Source: an uncultured Eubacteriales bacterium | GTDB lineage: Bacteria > Bacillota > Clostridia > HGM11514 | DNA length: 46,516 nt | Direction: 5' to 3' | Assembly (NCBI GenBank): GCA_902492655.1 | Contig: CABUMF010000014.1 | Coordinates: 1 to 46,516, forward strand | Shown: positions 1-8,334 of the stretch, piece by piece | Layout of the letters: the number at the start of each line of letters is the position of its first letter | How positions within the stretch are numbered: the stretch's first letter is position 1 | Position numbers and translations under genes: made by a program | Notes under the pieces: generated by a model | Seen by the model: only the letters and a program-made list of their open reading frames with translations | The model's database searches: none | What the model was told of the DNA's origin: nothing

Positions 1-1
1 C

Positions 2-748
2 CTCGGATGCGCAATTTCCGAAGCGGTTGAAACGGCGGTTACCAACGACGGCTACAGATATGTTTTGGGAAGCGTGCTTGCGCAGGTTTTGCTTCATCAG
101 TCTGTTATAGGGCTTGAAACCAAAACCGCTCTCGATAAGTACGGCATAAAGCCCGATGTTATCATAGGCTGTGCCGGAGGCGGTTCAAATCTCGGAGGTC
201 TTATCTCTCCGTTTATGGGTGAAAAGCTCAGAGGCGAAGCTGATTATAAATTCATCGCCGTTGAGCCGGCGTCTTGCCCCAGCTTAACGCGTGGAAAATA
301 CGCATACGATTTTTGCGATACGGGTATGGTTTGCCCTCTTGCAAAAATGTACACACTCGGAAGCGATTTCATTCCCTCTCCGAACCATGCCGGCGGACTC
401 AGGTATCATGGCATGAGCTCCGTTCTTTCTCAGCTTTACGATGACGGTCTCATCGAAGCGAGAGCGGTTGAACAAACATCTGTTTTTGAAGCGGCTGAAA
501 CCTTTGCCCGTGTTGAAGGCATATTGCCGGCTCCGGAGAGCAGCCATGCAATTAAGGTTGCAATCGACGAGGCACTTAAGTGCAAGGAAACAGGCGAGGA
601 AAAGACGATCGTGTTCGGCCTTACGGGAACGGGCTATTTCGATATGTACGCTTATGAAAGCTACAATGACGGGAAAATGAGCGATTATGTTCCCAGTGAC
701 GAGGAGCTTGAAAAGTCAATGGCGAAAATGCCCAAGGTTGATTTATAA
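2..748 (+). CDS. TrpB-like PLP enzyme (tryptophan synthase beta, TrpB2 type), 5' partial
   Basis: This is the C-terminal part of a TrpB2-type tryptophan synthase beta chain, a PLP enzyme that joins indole to serine to form tryptophan. The frame is open from base 2, so the gene begins outside the window; the TTG at 65 is not a real start. The first residues read GCAISEAVE, then YVLGSVLAQVLLHQSVIG, typical of the TrpB2 branch rather than classical TrpB1. The phosphate-binding glycine loop GCAGGGSNLGG is visible, as is a C-terminal FGLTGTGYFDM segment near the cofactor. About 248 residues are present, a little over half of the usual 430-460. No trpA or other trp gene is visible. TrpB2 enzymes often stand alone and may scavenge indole. 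The next gene starts 54 bp downstream and may be co-transcribed. Confidence 0.9.
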   Translation, partial: LGCAISEAVETAVTNDGYRYVLGSVLAQVLLHQSVIGLETKTALDKYGIKPDVIIGCAGGGSNLGGLISPFMGEKLRGEADYKFIAVEPASCPSLTRGKYAYDFCDTGMVCPLAKMYTLGSDFIPSPNHAGGLRYHGMSSVLSQLYDDGLIEARAVEQTSVFEAAETFARVEGILPAPESSHAIKVAIDEALKCKETGEEKTIVFGLTGTGYFDMYAYESYNDGKMSDYVPSDEELEKSMAKMPKVDL

Positions 749-802
749 AGCACAGTCTGCTTGATTTACAATATACTATTAATAATTTTTGAGGTGTTTA
801 AC

Positions 803-1300
803 ATGAAAACAAAGAAAATCGTTACAGCTGCACTTTTTGCCGCTATCATTTGCGTGGTTACATTCTTTCCGAAAATTCCTTCGGTAAACGGATATATTCA
901 TCTCGGTGATGCGGTAATACTTCTGGCGGCATACATTATGGGACCTGTTTACGGCGGAGTTGCCGCAGCTATCGGCTCGGCTCTTGCAGACCTTATTTCG
1001 GGATATGTAATTTTTATCCCCGGAACCTTCGTTATTAAGTTACTTACAGCCGTTGTTGCAGGATATGTATTCTTCGGACTTAAGAAGGTTGCTCCGAAGC
1101 TCAAGGCAGTAAACTACATAATTGCAGGCATTGTGGGAGAAGCACTTATGGTTCTCGGCTATTTTGCCTACGAAGCACTTATTTACGATGTGCCCGGTGC
1201 GGCAGCCGGAATTGTGGGAAATCTGTGCCAGGCGGCGGCAGGAATCATCGTTTCCACACTCATTATGATAACGGTTAAAAGTATAAACACCGATAAATAA
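803..1300 (+). CDS. ECF transporter S component (substrate-binding membrane subunit)
   Basis: A small, very hydrophobic protein of 165 residues, the size of the S component of an energy-coupling factor vitamin or micronutrient importer. About five or six membrane segments can be traced. The sequence IHLGDAVILLAAYIMGPVYG followed by GSALADLISGY is characteristic of these proteins, whose early helices hold the interface to EcfT and the ligand pocket. The start is set at ATG 803 because GAGGTG lies 7 bp upstream; an in-frame TTG at 761 would add 14 residues without a ribosome-binding site. EcfA and EcfT are not in the window, so it probably uses a shared energising module coded elsewhere (group II). 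The substrate cannot be read from sequence. Its position after TrpB2 suggests, but does not show, an aromatic compound or PLP-related ligand. Confidence 0.82.
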   Translation: MKTKKIVTAALFAAIICVVTFFPKIPSVNGYIHLGDAVILLAAYIMGPVYGGVAAAIGSALADLISGYVIFIPGTFVIKLLTAVVAGYVFFGLKKVAPKLKAVNYIIAGIVGEALMVLGYFAYEALIYDVPGAAAGIVGNLCQAAAGIIVSTLIMITVKSINTDK

Positions 1301-1320
1301 ACGCATTGATTAATAAAAGT

Positions 1321-1354
1321 AAATGCCCGAAACAGATAGGTTTCGGGCATTTTT
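1321..1354. terminator. Rho-independent terminator between convergent genes
   Basis: A perfect 12-bp stem (1321-1332 with 1341-1352, core ATGCCCGAAA) closes an 8-base loop and runs into a T tract. On the minus strand the same hairpin is followed by a T-rich stretch, so it can end both the ECF gene and the alcohol dehydrogenase gene. Confidence 0.9.
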
Positions 1355-1368
1355 ATCGCATGGCCGAT

Positions 1369-2514
1369 TTATTCGTACAGGTCTTTCAGAATTTTAACAA
1401 CATCCTCTTTTGTGGGCACCCTCGGATTTGTCAGAGTGCAGGCGTCGGACAGTGCCTTATCTGCCATGGAATCAATCGCGGCAAAATATTCGTCACGGTC
1501 AATTCCGCACTGTGAAATCGAGCTTTCAATCTCCATTTCCTTATTCATGAACTGAATCCAGCTGACAAGCGCACGAACGGTTGTTATTTCGTTGAAATTA
1601 TAAAGCCCCAGTATTCTTGCAAGAGTTATATACTTTCTAACCGAGGGCAAATATTCCTTCTTGCTCTTTGAATGCTTGTTAATATCGCTGTTAAACTCGA
1701 TTATATGCGGCAAAAGCATTGCGTTGGCTTTTCCGTGGGGAATATGAAATCTTGCTCCGATTGCGTGTGCAATACCGTGATTAAGACCGAGCGATGCGGA
1801 GTTGAACGCAAGCCCTGCAAGACATGACGCAACGTGCATTTTCTTTCTTGCGTGCGTGTCGTTATTATTAAGATAAGACCGCAAAAGGAATGCTCCGCAT
1901 ATTTCAACCGACTTTTCCGCAAGTGCCGCAGAAAACTCATTGTTGTTTATGCTGACATATGCCTCGATAGCATGAGTAAGAACATCCATCCCCGTATTTG
2001 CCGTAATGCTTGCAGGCACGGATTTAACCAAATCGGCATCAAGTATTGCTTCAACCGGCGTCATATCATCTGAAATCAGAGGGATTTTTACGCCGTGCTC
2101 CGTATCGCTGACAACCGAAAACGATGTAACCTCACTACCCGTTCCGCTGGTTGTGGGAATTGCAATCATGGGGATTCCGGTAATATTCTGTGATTTTGAG
2201 TAAACCTCTTTTATTGCTTTTGCGGAATCTATCGCCGAGCCGCCGCCTATTGCAACGATCGCCTCGGGCTTATATTCATACATTTTCCCGACGCCGAGCG
2301 TTATCTTTTCAAGGGGTGGGTCGGGAACCACATCCGAAAAAATCTCAAAATCTATTCCGCCTTCGCTGAGGCGTGATGTAATAAAGGAAATCATCCCTGT
2401 TTTAACGACAAAGGGGTCGGTAACCACCAAAACCTTATTATAAGGTATTTTTTTAAGCCTGTCCAGGGCGTTGTCGCCAAAATAGATTTTAGTTTTGATT
2501 TCAAATTCTTTCAT
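1369..2514 (-). CDS. Iron-containing alcohol dehydrogenase (group III, PduQ/1-propanol dehydrogenase-like)
   Basis: A 381-residue NAD(P)-dependent alcohol dehydrogenase of the Fe-ADH family (PF00465), which interconverts aldehydes and primary alcohols in fermentation. The N-terminal Rossmann half shows the dinucleotide loop AIGGGSAIDSAKA near residue 92 and TTSGTGSEV near residue 126. The metal-binding half has DVLTHAIEAYVS (about residue 178) and NHGIAHAIGARFHIPHGKAN (about residue 246), supplying the usual Asp and three His ligands. The length is normal and all ligands appear present. The start ATG has GGAG about 9 bp upstream. It lies 15 bp behind glnN on the same strand, so it may be read through from the glnN promoter. 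Exact substrate is unknown; the family is broad. Confidence 0.9.
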   Translation of the reverse strand: MKEFEIKTKIYFGDNALDRLKKIPYNKVLVVTDPFVVKTGMISFITSRLSEGGIDFEIFSDVVPDPPLEKITLGVGKMYEYKPEAIVAIGGGSAIDSAKAIKEVYSKSQNITGIPMIAIPTTSGTGSEVTSFSVVSDTEHGVKIPLISDDMTPVEAILDADLVKSVPASITANTGMDVLTHAIEAYVSINNNEFSAALAEKSVEICGAFLLRSYLNNNDTHARKKMHVASCLAGLAFNSASLGLNHGIAHAIGARFHIPHGKANAMLLPHIIEFNSDINKHSKSKKEYLPSVRKYITLARILGLYNFNEITTVRALVSWIQFMNKEMEIESSISQCGIDRDEYFAAIDSMADKALSDACTLTNPRVPTKEDVVKILKDLYE

Positions 2515-2529
2515 CGCATTTCATCTCCA

Positions 2530-4626
2530 TTATTTCACACTGTATAGGATTTCTGCATAAGAGGGATAAGGCCAGTAATCTTTTCCGAGCATGAGCTCAA
2601 GCGCATCCACATGGGTTCTAAGCTCATTTGATATTTCAAACACCTCATCGTGATAGTATTTTGCTTCCGAATAGGAATCGTCAAACCGTTCCTTTGTTAT
2701 AGCGGTTTCAAGCTCTGAAAGCTTATTGAACACAAGACTGTTTAGAGCCGAAATTCCTTCAAGAAGCTTTTCCTCAACCGAACAGTCAATTCCGGGTACT
2801 GCGGCACGCTTTTTGTTTATTATATCCGCAATATCACCCTGATATTTGTTAACCGCCGGAACTACGCCTTTTTTAACCATATCTATCATTGTGAGCGCTT
2901 CTATACGAATGATTTTGCTGTAGGTTTCAAGCTTAATTTCGTATCTTGCCTCAACCTCAATATCCGTATATACACCGTGCTTTGCAAACAGTGCCTTGTT
3001 TTTATCCGCAACAAGGCATGGAAGCGCATCAACCGTTGACTTAAGGTTCAAAAGTCCTCTCTTTTTCGCTTCTTCAACCCACTCTTCCGAATAGTTATTG
3101 CCGTTAAACACAATTCGTTTGTTTTCTGTGTAGGTTTCCTTAATCAGCTCGTTCAAATCGTTTTCAAAATCGGAGCTTGCTTCAAGTCTGTCGGCAAAGC
3201 CCTCCAGAACCTCGGCAACCGCCGTATTTATAACAACATTCGAGTCGGAAATAGAAGCGGATGAACCAAGGCTTCTGAATTCAAATTTATTGCCCGTAAA
3301 AGCGAAGGGGGATGTTCGATTTCTGTCGGTTGTATCCTGGGGAAGGTCGGGAAGAACCGTTGCACCTATTCCGAGCTTTATTTTACCCCTGTCCTTAAAA
3401 TCTTCTCCCGATTCCATGGCGTTAAGCACCGCTTCGAGATCATCCCCGAGGAATACGGAAATAATAGCCGGAGGTGCTTCGTTTGCACCGAGCCTGTGGT
3501 CATTTCCCGCACTTGCAACAGATACCCTCAAAAGGTCCTGATAATCGTTAACCGCCTTGATAACCGCTGTCAAAAACAGCAGGAACTGTGCATTTTGGGA
3601 AGGTGTTTTCCCCGGCTCCAAAAGATTTTCTCCGTCACTTGTTGTAAGCGACCAGTTATTATGCTTTCCCGAACCGTTAACTCCGTTAAACGGCTTTTCG
3701 TGGAGAAGGCACACCATATCATGCTTTTGCGCAACCGACTGCATAACCTCCATTGTGAGCTGATTATGGTCGGCGGCGATGTTTGTGGTTGTAAATATGG
3801 GAGCCAGCTCGTGCTGAGCCGGAGCAACCTCGTTATGCTTTGTTTTCGCAAGAACGCCGTAGCTCCAAAGCGTGCTGTCAAGCTCCTTCATATAAGCCGA
3901 AACCCTCGGCTTTATTACGCCGAAATAATGATCGTCAAGCTCCTGCCCTTTCGGAGGACGGGCTCCGATAAGTGTTCTTTTGCAATAAACAAGGTCAGGC
4001 CGTTTATCATAAACCGACTTATCTATGAGGAAATATTCCTGCTCGGGGCCTACCGTTGTAAGCACCCTTTCAACATCTTTTCCGAAAAGCTTTAATATAC
4101 GCTTTGCCTGCTTTTCGATAGCCTCCATCGAACGAAGCAGCGGAGTTTTTTTATCAAGCGCCTCTCCGCCGTATGAACAAAATGCCGTGGGAATACACAA
4201 CGTTTTGTCCTTTATAAATGCATATGATGTGGGATCCCACGCAGTATAGCCCCTTGCCTCAAAGGTTGCCCTTATTCCTCCGGAGGGGAATGATGATGCA
4301 TCCGGCTCGCCTTTAATCAGTTCTTTTCCCGAAAAATCCATAATGATTTTGCCGTCGCCGTCGGGAGAAATAAAGCTGTCATGCTTTTCTGCGGTAACTC
4401 CCGTCATCGGTTGGAACCAATGGGTATAATGTGTTGCGCCGTTTTCAACCGCCCAATCCTTCATTGCGTTTGCAACAACGCTTGCAATCTCGGCATTTAA
4501 ATGCTCGCCCTTCGCAATGGTCTTTTTAAGAGATTTATATGCGTCCTTGGGAAGCCTGTTCCTCATTACCTCATCGCTGAAAACCTTACTTGCAAATAAT
4601 TCGGGAATATTTGCCAAATCAATCAT
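2530..4626 (-). CDS. glnN: Glutamine synthetase type III
   Basis: GS-III makes glutamine from glutamate, ammonia and ATP. It is the large (about 700-residue) dodecameric form found in Bacteroidetes, cyanobacteria and Clostridia. The N-terminal region has the GS-III block NRLPKDAYKSLKKTI and THYTHWFQPMTG. Active-site segments include GPEQEYFLID, HNEVAPAQHELAP and NGSGKHNNWSL, and the C-terminal half carries the long GS-III extension. The frame is open further upstream, but I start it at ATG 4626, giving 698 residues. The promoter at 4649-4677 predicts transcription from about 4642, so the upstream in-frame residues would not be in the message. The AAGG before this ATG is very close, so the leader is short. 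The gene diverges from purA. Confidence 0.95.
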   Translation of the reverse strand: MIDLANIPELFASKVFSDEVMRNRLPKDAYKSLKKTIAKGEHLNAEIASVVANAMKDWAVENGATHYTHWFQPMTGVTAEKHDSFISPDGDGKIIMDFSGKELIKGEPDASSFPSGGIRATFEARGYTAWDPTSYAFIKDKTLCIPTAFCSYGGEALDKKTPLLRSMEAIEKQAKRILKLFGKDVERVLTTVGPEQEYFLIDKSVYDKRPDLVYCKRTLIGARPPKGQELDDHYFGVIKPRVSAYMKELDSTLWSYGVLAKTKHNEVAPAQHELAPIFTTTNIAADHNQLTMEVMQSVAQKHDMVCLLHEKPFNGVNGSGKHNNWSLTTSDGENLLEPGKTPSQNAQFLLFLTAVIKAVNDYQDLLRVSVASAGNDHRLGANEAPPAIISVFLGDDLEAVLNAMESGEDFKDRGKIKLGIGATVLPDLPQDTTDRNRTSPFAFTGNKFEFRSLGSSASISDSNVVINTAVAEVLEGFADRLEASSDFENDLNELIKETYTENKRIVFNGNNYSEEWVEEAKKRGLLNLKSTVDALPCLVADKNKALFAKHGVYTDIEVEARYEIKLETYSKIIRIEALTMIDMVKKGVVPAVNKYQGDIADIINKKRAAVPGIDCSVEEKLLEGISALNSLVFNKLSELETAITKERFDDSYSEAKYYHDEVFEISNELRTHVDALELMLGKDYWPYPSYAEILYSVK

Positions 4627-4648
4627 CCTTCCGTATATATATACAGAA

Positions 4649-4677
4649 ATTATAACATTTTTGCGACCGTTTGTCAA
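4649..4677 (-). promoter_or_regulatory. Sigma-A promoter for glnN
   Basis: On the minus strand TTGACA (4677-4672) and TATAAT (4654-4649) are both perfect consensus boxes with a 17-bp spacer. The predicted start near 4642 leaves an untranslated leader of only about 15 bases before the glnN ATG. Confidence 0.88.
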
Positions 4678-4686
4678 TCTTTTGTG

Positions 4687-4715
4687 TTGACAATTTTGCA
4701 TATATGATGTATAAT
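4687..4715 (+). promoter_or_regulatory. Sigma-A promoter for purA
   Basis: TTGACA at 4687-4692 and TATAAT at 4710-4715 are perfect consensus boxes with a 17-bp spacer. The AGGAGG ribosome-binding site of purA follows at 4736-4741. The -35 box lies 9 bp from the -35 box of the divergent glnN promoter. No purine riboswitch fold fits into the roughly 28-base leader. Confidence 0.9.
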
Positions 4716-4749
4716 TATTGTAGGAAAAATTACATAGGAGGCATTAAAC

Positions 4750-6024
4750 ATGCTCACAGCAATTGTAGGAACCAACTGGGGAGATGAAGGAAAAGGCAGA
4801 ATGGTTGACCTTCTTTCTTCCGATTATGACATAGTAGTCAGATACCAGGGCGGTAACAATGCCGGTCACACCGTTATTAACGATGCCGGCAAATTCATTC
4901 TTAACCTTTTGCCGTCGGGTATTCTTCGTGAGGATACCGTTAATGTTATGGGTAACGGTATGGTTATAGATATTGAGCATCTCTGCGGCGAGCTGGATAA
5001 GCTCTCCGAAAAAGGTATTGGTGTTCCCGAAGGGCATCTTGTTATCAGCGATAAGGCGGTTATTTGTATGCCGTATCATAAGCTTCTCGACATTTTGGAG
5101 GAGGACAGGCTCGGCGATGCAAAATTTGGCTCCACAAGACGAGGAATTGCCCCCGTATATTCGGATAAATATATGAAAAAGGGCATCAGAATGGGCGACC
5201 TTCTGCATCCCGAAACCTTGGAAAACAAGGTGAAAAACATTGTTGAGTGGAAAAACCTCACAGTAGAAAAGGGCTACGGTCACGAGGCAATTAATTACGA
5301 GGAAATGCTTGCGTGGCTCAAAAAGTACGGCGACAGGCTTAAAAAATATATCGGCGATACCACCGTTTTCTTAAACAATGCGGTAAATGCCGGCAAAAAG
5401 GTTATGTTTGAAGCCCAGCTCGGCACTCTCCGTGATATTGATTTCGGTATCTATCCATATACGACTTCTTCATCCACCATTGCAGCTTACGCACCTATAG
5501 GTTCGGGAATCCCGGGAAGAAAGCTTGATAATGTCATCGGCATTATGAAGGCATATTCAAGCTGCGTGGGAGAAGGCCCCTTTACCTGCGAAATGTTTGG
5601 CGAGGAGGGCGATCGGCTTCGTGAAGCAGGCGGAGAATACGGCGCCGCTACCGGCAGACCGAGGCGTGTGGGCGGATTTGATGTCGTTGCATCACGCTAC
5701 GGCGCAATGATGCAGGGTGCAACCGAGATTGCCCTTACAAAGCTGGATGTTCTTTCTTGCTTTGATAAAATTCCTGTTTGCACCGCATATGAGGTGGACG
5801 GCGAAATCAGACACGATTTCCCCATTGGCGATGAGCTTATGCGTGCAAAACCGATTTATGAGTATTTTGACGGCTTTAAGTGCGATATTTCCAAGTGCAG
5901 AAAGCCCGAGGACCTTCCAAAAGAGGCCCTTGATTATGTAAAGTATATCGAAGGTGCGATTGGCTGTCACATAAAATATGTTTCGGTCGGTGCGGCTCGC
6001 GATGAGTATATTGAAATGAATTAA
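4750..6024 (+). CDS. purA: Adenylosuccinate synthetase
   Basis: PurA joins IMP and aspartate using GTP to form adenylosuccinate, the first committed step to AMP. The protein is 424 residues, the normal length. The N-terminal P-loop-like GTP site reads WGDEGKGRMVD, followed by GGNNAGHTV with the catalytic His. QLGTLRDIDFG, TTSSSTIAAYAPIGSG and GAATGRPRRVGGFD are the IMP and GTP contact segments. AGGAGG is placed 8 bp before the ATG. guaA follows after 29 bp, so the two branches out of IMP, to AMP and to GMP, appear to be co-expressed from the purA promoter. Confidence 0.97.
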   Translation: MLTAIVGTNWGDEGKGRMVDLLSSDYDIVVRYQGGNNAGHTVINDAGKFILNLLPSGILREDTVNVMGNGMVIDIEHLCGELDKLSEKGIGVPEGHLVISDKAVICMPYHKLLDILEEDRLGDAKFGSTRRGIAPVYSDKYMKKGIRMGDLLHPETLENKVKNIVEWKNLTVEKGYGHEAINYEEMLAWLKKYGDRLKKYIGDTTVFLNNAVNAGKKVMFEAQLGTLRDIDFGIYPYTTSSSTIAAYAPIGSGIPGRKLDNVIGIMKAYSSCVGEGPFTCEMFGEEGDRLREAGGEYGAATGRPRRVGGFDVVASRYGAMMQGATEIALTKLDVLSCFDKIPVCTAYEVDGEIRHDFPIGDELMRAKPIYEYFDGFKCDISKCRKPEDLPKEALDYVKYIEGAIGCHIKYVSVGAARDEYIEMN

Positions 6025-6053
6025 GCGTATTTTTCTCGAAAGGTGGTTACTCA

Positions 6054-7577
6054 ATGAGTCAAACTGTGCTCATACTTGATTTTGGCGGTCAGTACAAGGA
6101 GCTTATTGCAAGAAGAGTAAGAGAATGTCACGTGCATTCCGTAATAAAGCCGGGGAATATGCCTGTTTCCGAAATACGGGAAATGGCGCCTATCGGCATA
6201 ATTTTAACCGGAGGACCTAACAGTGTTTACGATGATGAGTCCCCCAAATGCTCAAAGGAGATTTTTGAGCTCGACATACCGGTTCTCGGCATATGCTACG
6301 GTCACCAGCTTATGAATTATACATTGGGCGGCAAGGTTGAGCCTTGCGATGTAAGTGAGTACGGTCAGACCGATGTGACGGTCAATACCAAGTATGCAAT
6401 TTTCGATAAGCTTGACAAGAATCAGGTTGCTCTCATGAGCCATACCGATCAGGTTACTGTTCTTCCGGAAGGATTTAAGACTACTGCGTCTTCCGCAAAC
6501 TGCAAAAATGTCGGCGTTGCGGATGTTAAAAGAAAACTCTACGGGGTGCAGTTTCACCCCGAGGTTCAGCACACCAAAAACGGCAAAAAGATGATTAAAA
6601 ACTTTTTGTATAATGTCTGCGGCGCAAAAGGCGATTACAATATGGACGATTACATTGAACGCCAGATTGAGCTCGTCAGAAAACAGGTCGGAGACGAAAA
6701 GGTTATTCTCGGGCTCTCCGGCGGCGTTGATTCTTCCGTTTGCGCGGCACTTTTGGACAGAGCTATAGGAAATCAGCTGATTTGTATTTTCGTCGATCAC
6801 GGTTGTATGAGAAAGAATGAAGGCGATGAAATCGAAGCGGCTTTCAAGGATCGTGATTTGCAGTTTATAAGAGTGGATGCCGAGGAAAGATTTCTTTCAA
6901 AGCTTTCCGGAGTTTCCGAGCCCGAAAAGAAAAGAAAAATTATAGGGAAAGAATTTGTTGAGGTCTTTCAGGACGAAGCAAAGAAGTTCGGCAAAGTAAA
7001 ATTTTTGGCTCAGGGAACAATTTATCCCGATGTAATCGAATCGGGAGCGAACAATTCGGCTAATATTAAAAGTCATCATAATGTCGGCGGATTGCCTAAA
7101 GATATGGATTTCAAGGAACTTGTCGAACCCTTGAGGGGCTTGTTTAAGGACGAGGTTAGGGTATTGGGTAAAAAGCTTGGCCTTCCTTCGGTTCTTGTTA
7201 ACCGCCAGCCGTTCCCCGGCCCCGGGCTTGCTATCAGGGTTATCGGTGAGGTTACAAAGGAAAAGCTTGACCTGCTCCGTGAAGTCGATGCAATTTTTAG
7301 GGAAGAAATCGGAAAATCAAGGGTTAAGCCGAATCAGTACTTCGCTGTGCTTACAAATCTGCGTTCCGTCGGAGTTGTGGGGGATTTCAGAACCTACGAT
7401 TATACCGTCGCTCTCCGTGCGGTAACCACTTCTGATTTCATGACGGCTGAGTACACCAAAATACCCCACAAATTGCTTGATAAGATTTCCGTAAGAATAA
7501 CTAATGAAGTCCGCGGCGTTAACCGCGTGGTTTACGATATTACCGGCAAACCCCCGGCAACTGTGGAGTGGGAATAG
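6054..7577 (+). CDS. guaA: GMP synthase (glutamine-hydrolysing)
   Basis: GuaA converts XMP to GMP with ATP and glutamine. The 507-residue protein is complete. The N-terminal class I amidotransferase domain has the nucleophile motif GICYGHQ and FHPEV with the catalytic His. The ATP pyrophosphatase domain has the P-loop GLSGGVDSSV, then the C-terminal dimerisation domain ending KPPATVEWE. AAAGGTGG lies 7 bp before ATG 6054. The last codons (GAG TGG GAA TAG) form the left boundary of the genomic island that follows, and the reading frame and stop are preserved. The 3' end of guaA is a known integration site for genomic islands and ICEs with tyrosine recombinases. Confidence 0.97.
   Translation: MSQTVLILDFGGQYKELIARRVRECHVHSVIKPGNMPVSEIREMAPIGIILTGGPNSVYDDESPKCSKEIFELDIPVLGICYGHQLMNYTLGGKVEPCDVSEYGQTDVTVNTKYAIFDKLDKNQVALMSHTDQVTVLPEGFKTTASSANCKNVGVADVKRKLYGVQFHPEVQHTKNGKKMIKNFLYNVCGAKGDYNMDDYIERQIELVRKQVGDEKVILGLSGGVDSSVCAALLDRAIGNQLICIFVDHGCMRKNEGDEIEAAFKDRDLQFIRVDAEERFLSKLSGVSEPEKKRKIIGKEFVEVFQDEAKKFGKVKFLAQGTIYPDVIESGANNSANIKSHHNVGGLPKDMDFKELVEPLRGLFKDEVRVLGKKLGLPSVLVNRQPFPGPGLAIRVIGEVTKEKLDLLREVDAIFREEIGKSRVKPNQYFAVLTNLRSVGVVGDFRTYDYTVALRAVTTSDFMTAEYTKIPHKLLDKISVRITNEVRGVNRVVYDITGKPPATVEWE
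7566..7575 (+). other. attL core of the guaA island
   Basis: GAGTGGGAAT encodes the last residues of GuaA (Glu-Trp-Glu and the start of the stop codon). The identical 10 bases recur at 15869-15878. Integration here leaves the guaA product unchanged. Confidence 0.8.
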
Positions 7578-7635
7578 TTCCACGCAGCCTGGAAACCGGC
7601 TTAGTTAAGCCATTTTCAGAGTTTGTAGCCAAGGC

Positions 7636-7656
7636 TTGACAACACTTTGACAACAC
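7636..7656 (+). repeat. Tandem TTGACAACAC motifs, probable integrase arm sites (left end)
   Basis: TTGACAACAC occurs at 7636-7645 and again at 7647-7656, an 11-bp period. An upstream palindrome, GGCTTA-GT-TAAGCC (7598-7611), lies 32 bases from the core repeat. The same order and spacing are found beside the second core repeat at 15869. The role as recombinase binding sites is inferred. Confidence 0.6.
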
Positions 7657-7686
7657 TTGATACTGTGAGAATAATATAAAACACAT

Positions 7687-7718
7687 AAACTGCTCTGCTT
7701 ATTCGGCAGAGCAGTTTT
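7687..7718 (+). terminator. Rho-independent terminator
   Basis: A perfect 12-bp stem (7687-7698 with 7706-7717, core CTGCTCTGC) closes a 7-base loop and ends in TTTT. It lies 110 bp beyond the guaA stop, inside the island, and would stop transcription from purA-guaA before the relaxase remnant. Confidence 0.82.
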
Positions 7719-7719
7719 C

Positions 7720-8175
7720 ATGTCACATAGTCGTTTTATAAATAAGTTCAACTATGTATTTTATTATCATTATCTATACCTGTTCGGCAAAATACGCAAA
7801 AAGGAAACGCAGCAGAGAGTATCATTTTATATGCGTGAGGAGCTAATAAAATTTGAGCGTTATCAAAAACAGTTTCATTTCTTGATTGAGAATAATATTG
7901 AAACTACAGATCAGTTAATCGGTTTTAAGAAAAATACCGAAAAGAATATATCAGATTTGGTATTTCAACGGGGCAAATTATATGATAAAAACAGCTCAAA
8001 GGCAGAAATTAAGACTATAAATTCAAAACTACAAAAACTTCGCAAGGATGTGCGGATGTGTAACAATATTTTTCAAGATATTGAAACAATACGGAATCAT
8101 CAAAATTATGTAATCTGGGTTGAACAAGAAGCCGAAAAGGATAAAAAAAGACGATATTTAGGCAAGGAAAGATAA
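7720..8175 (+). pseudogene. C-terminal fragment of a Tn1549-type conjugative relaxase
   Basis: The 151-residue frame resembles only the C-terminal part of the relaxase (mobilisation nuclease) of Tn1549-like elements. FYMREELIKFERYQ, FLIENNIETTDQLI, then LVFQRGKLYD and LQKLRKDVRMCNNI match the family's helical tail, where LR-EV-LC segments are typical. The N-terminal nuclease domain with its tyrosine and HxH motifs is absent. The open frame begins right after the terminator at 7687-7718, and the ATG at 7720 has no ribosome-binding site. It is best read as a leftover of an ancestral mobilisable or conjugative element. A working short protein is possible but unlikely. Confidence 0.65.
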
Positions 8176-8259
8176 ATATATGTTAAGAATAAAATTCTAT
8201 TTGGTACTGTGCGTAAAAACATTTTTTTGCAACAGTTAGACTAAATCTGTTCTAAAATG

Positions 8260-8288
8260 TTGACCATCGGGTAATAATATGTTATAAT
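8260..8288 (+). promoter_or_regulatory. Promoter of the island operon
   Basis: TTGACC at 8260-8265 and TATAAT at 8283-8288 with a 17-bp spacer. It is the only strong promoter seen in front of the ATPase and defence genes, which follow with short gaps in one direction. The 8176-8259 stretch holds nothing else apart from a weak dyad (AACAG-11-CTGTT, 8231-8251). Confidence 0.8.
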
Positions 8289-8334
8289 TAGACCATAGAA
8301 ATCTGTAATATCGACTAAAAATGGAGTGGATGAT

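Noticed and set aside
3496..4095. 199-codon open frame on the plus strand opposite glnN
   Set aside because: It is antisense to a clearly conserved gene, has no ribosome-binding site and resembles no protein family.
4716..4749. Purine riboswitch in front of purA
   Set aside because: The leader between the promoter and the ribosome-binding site is too short to hold the aptamer.
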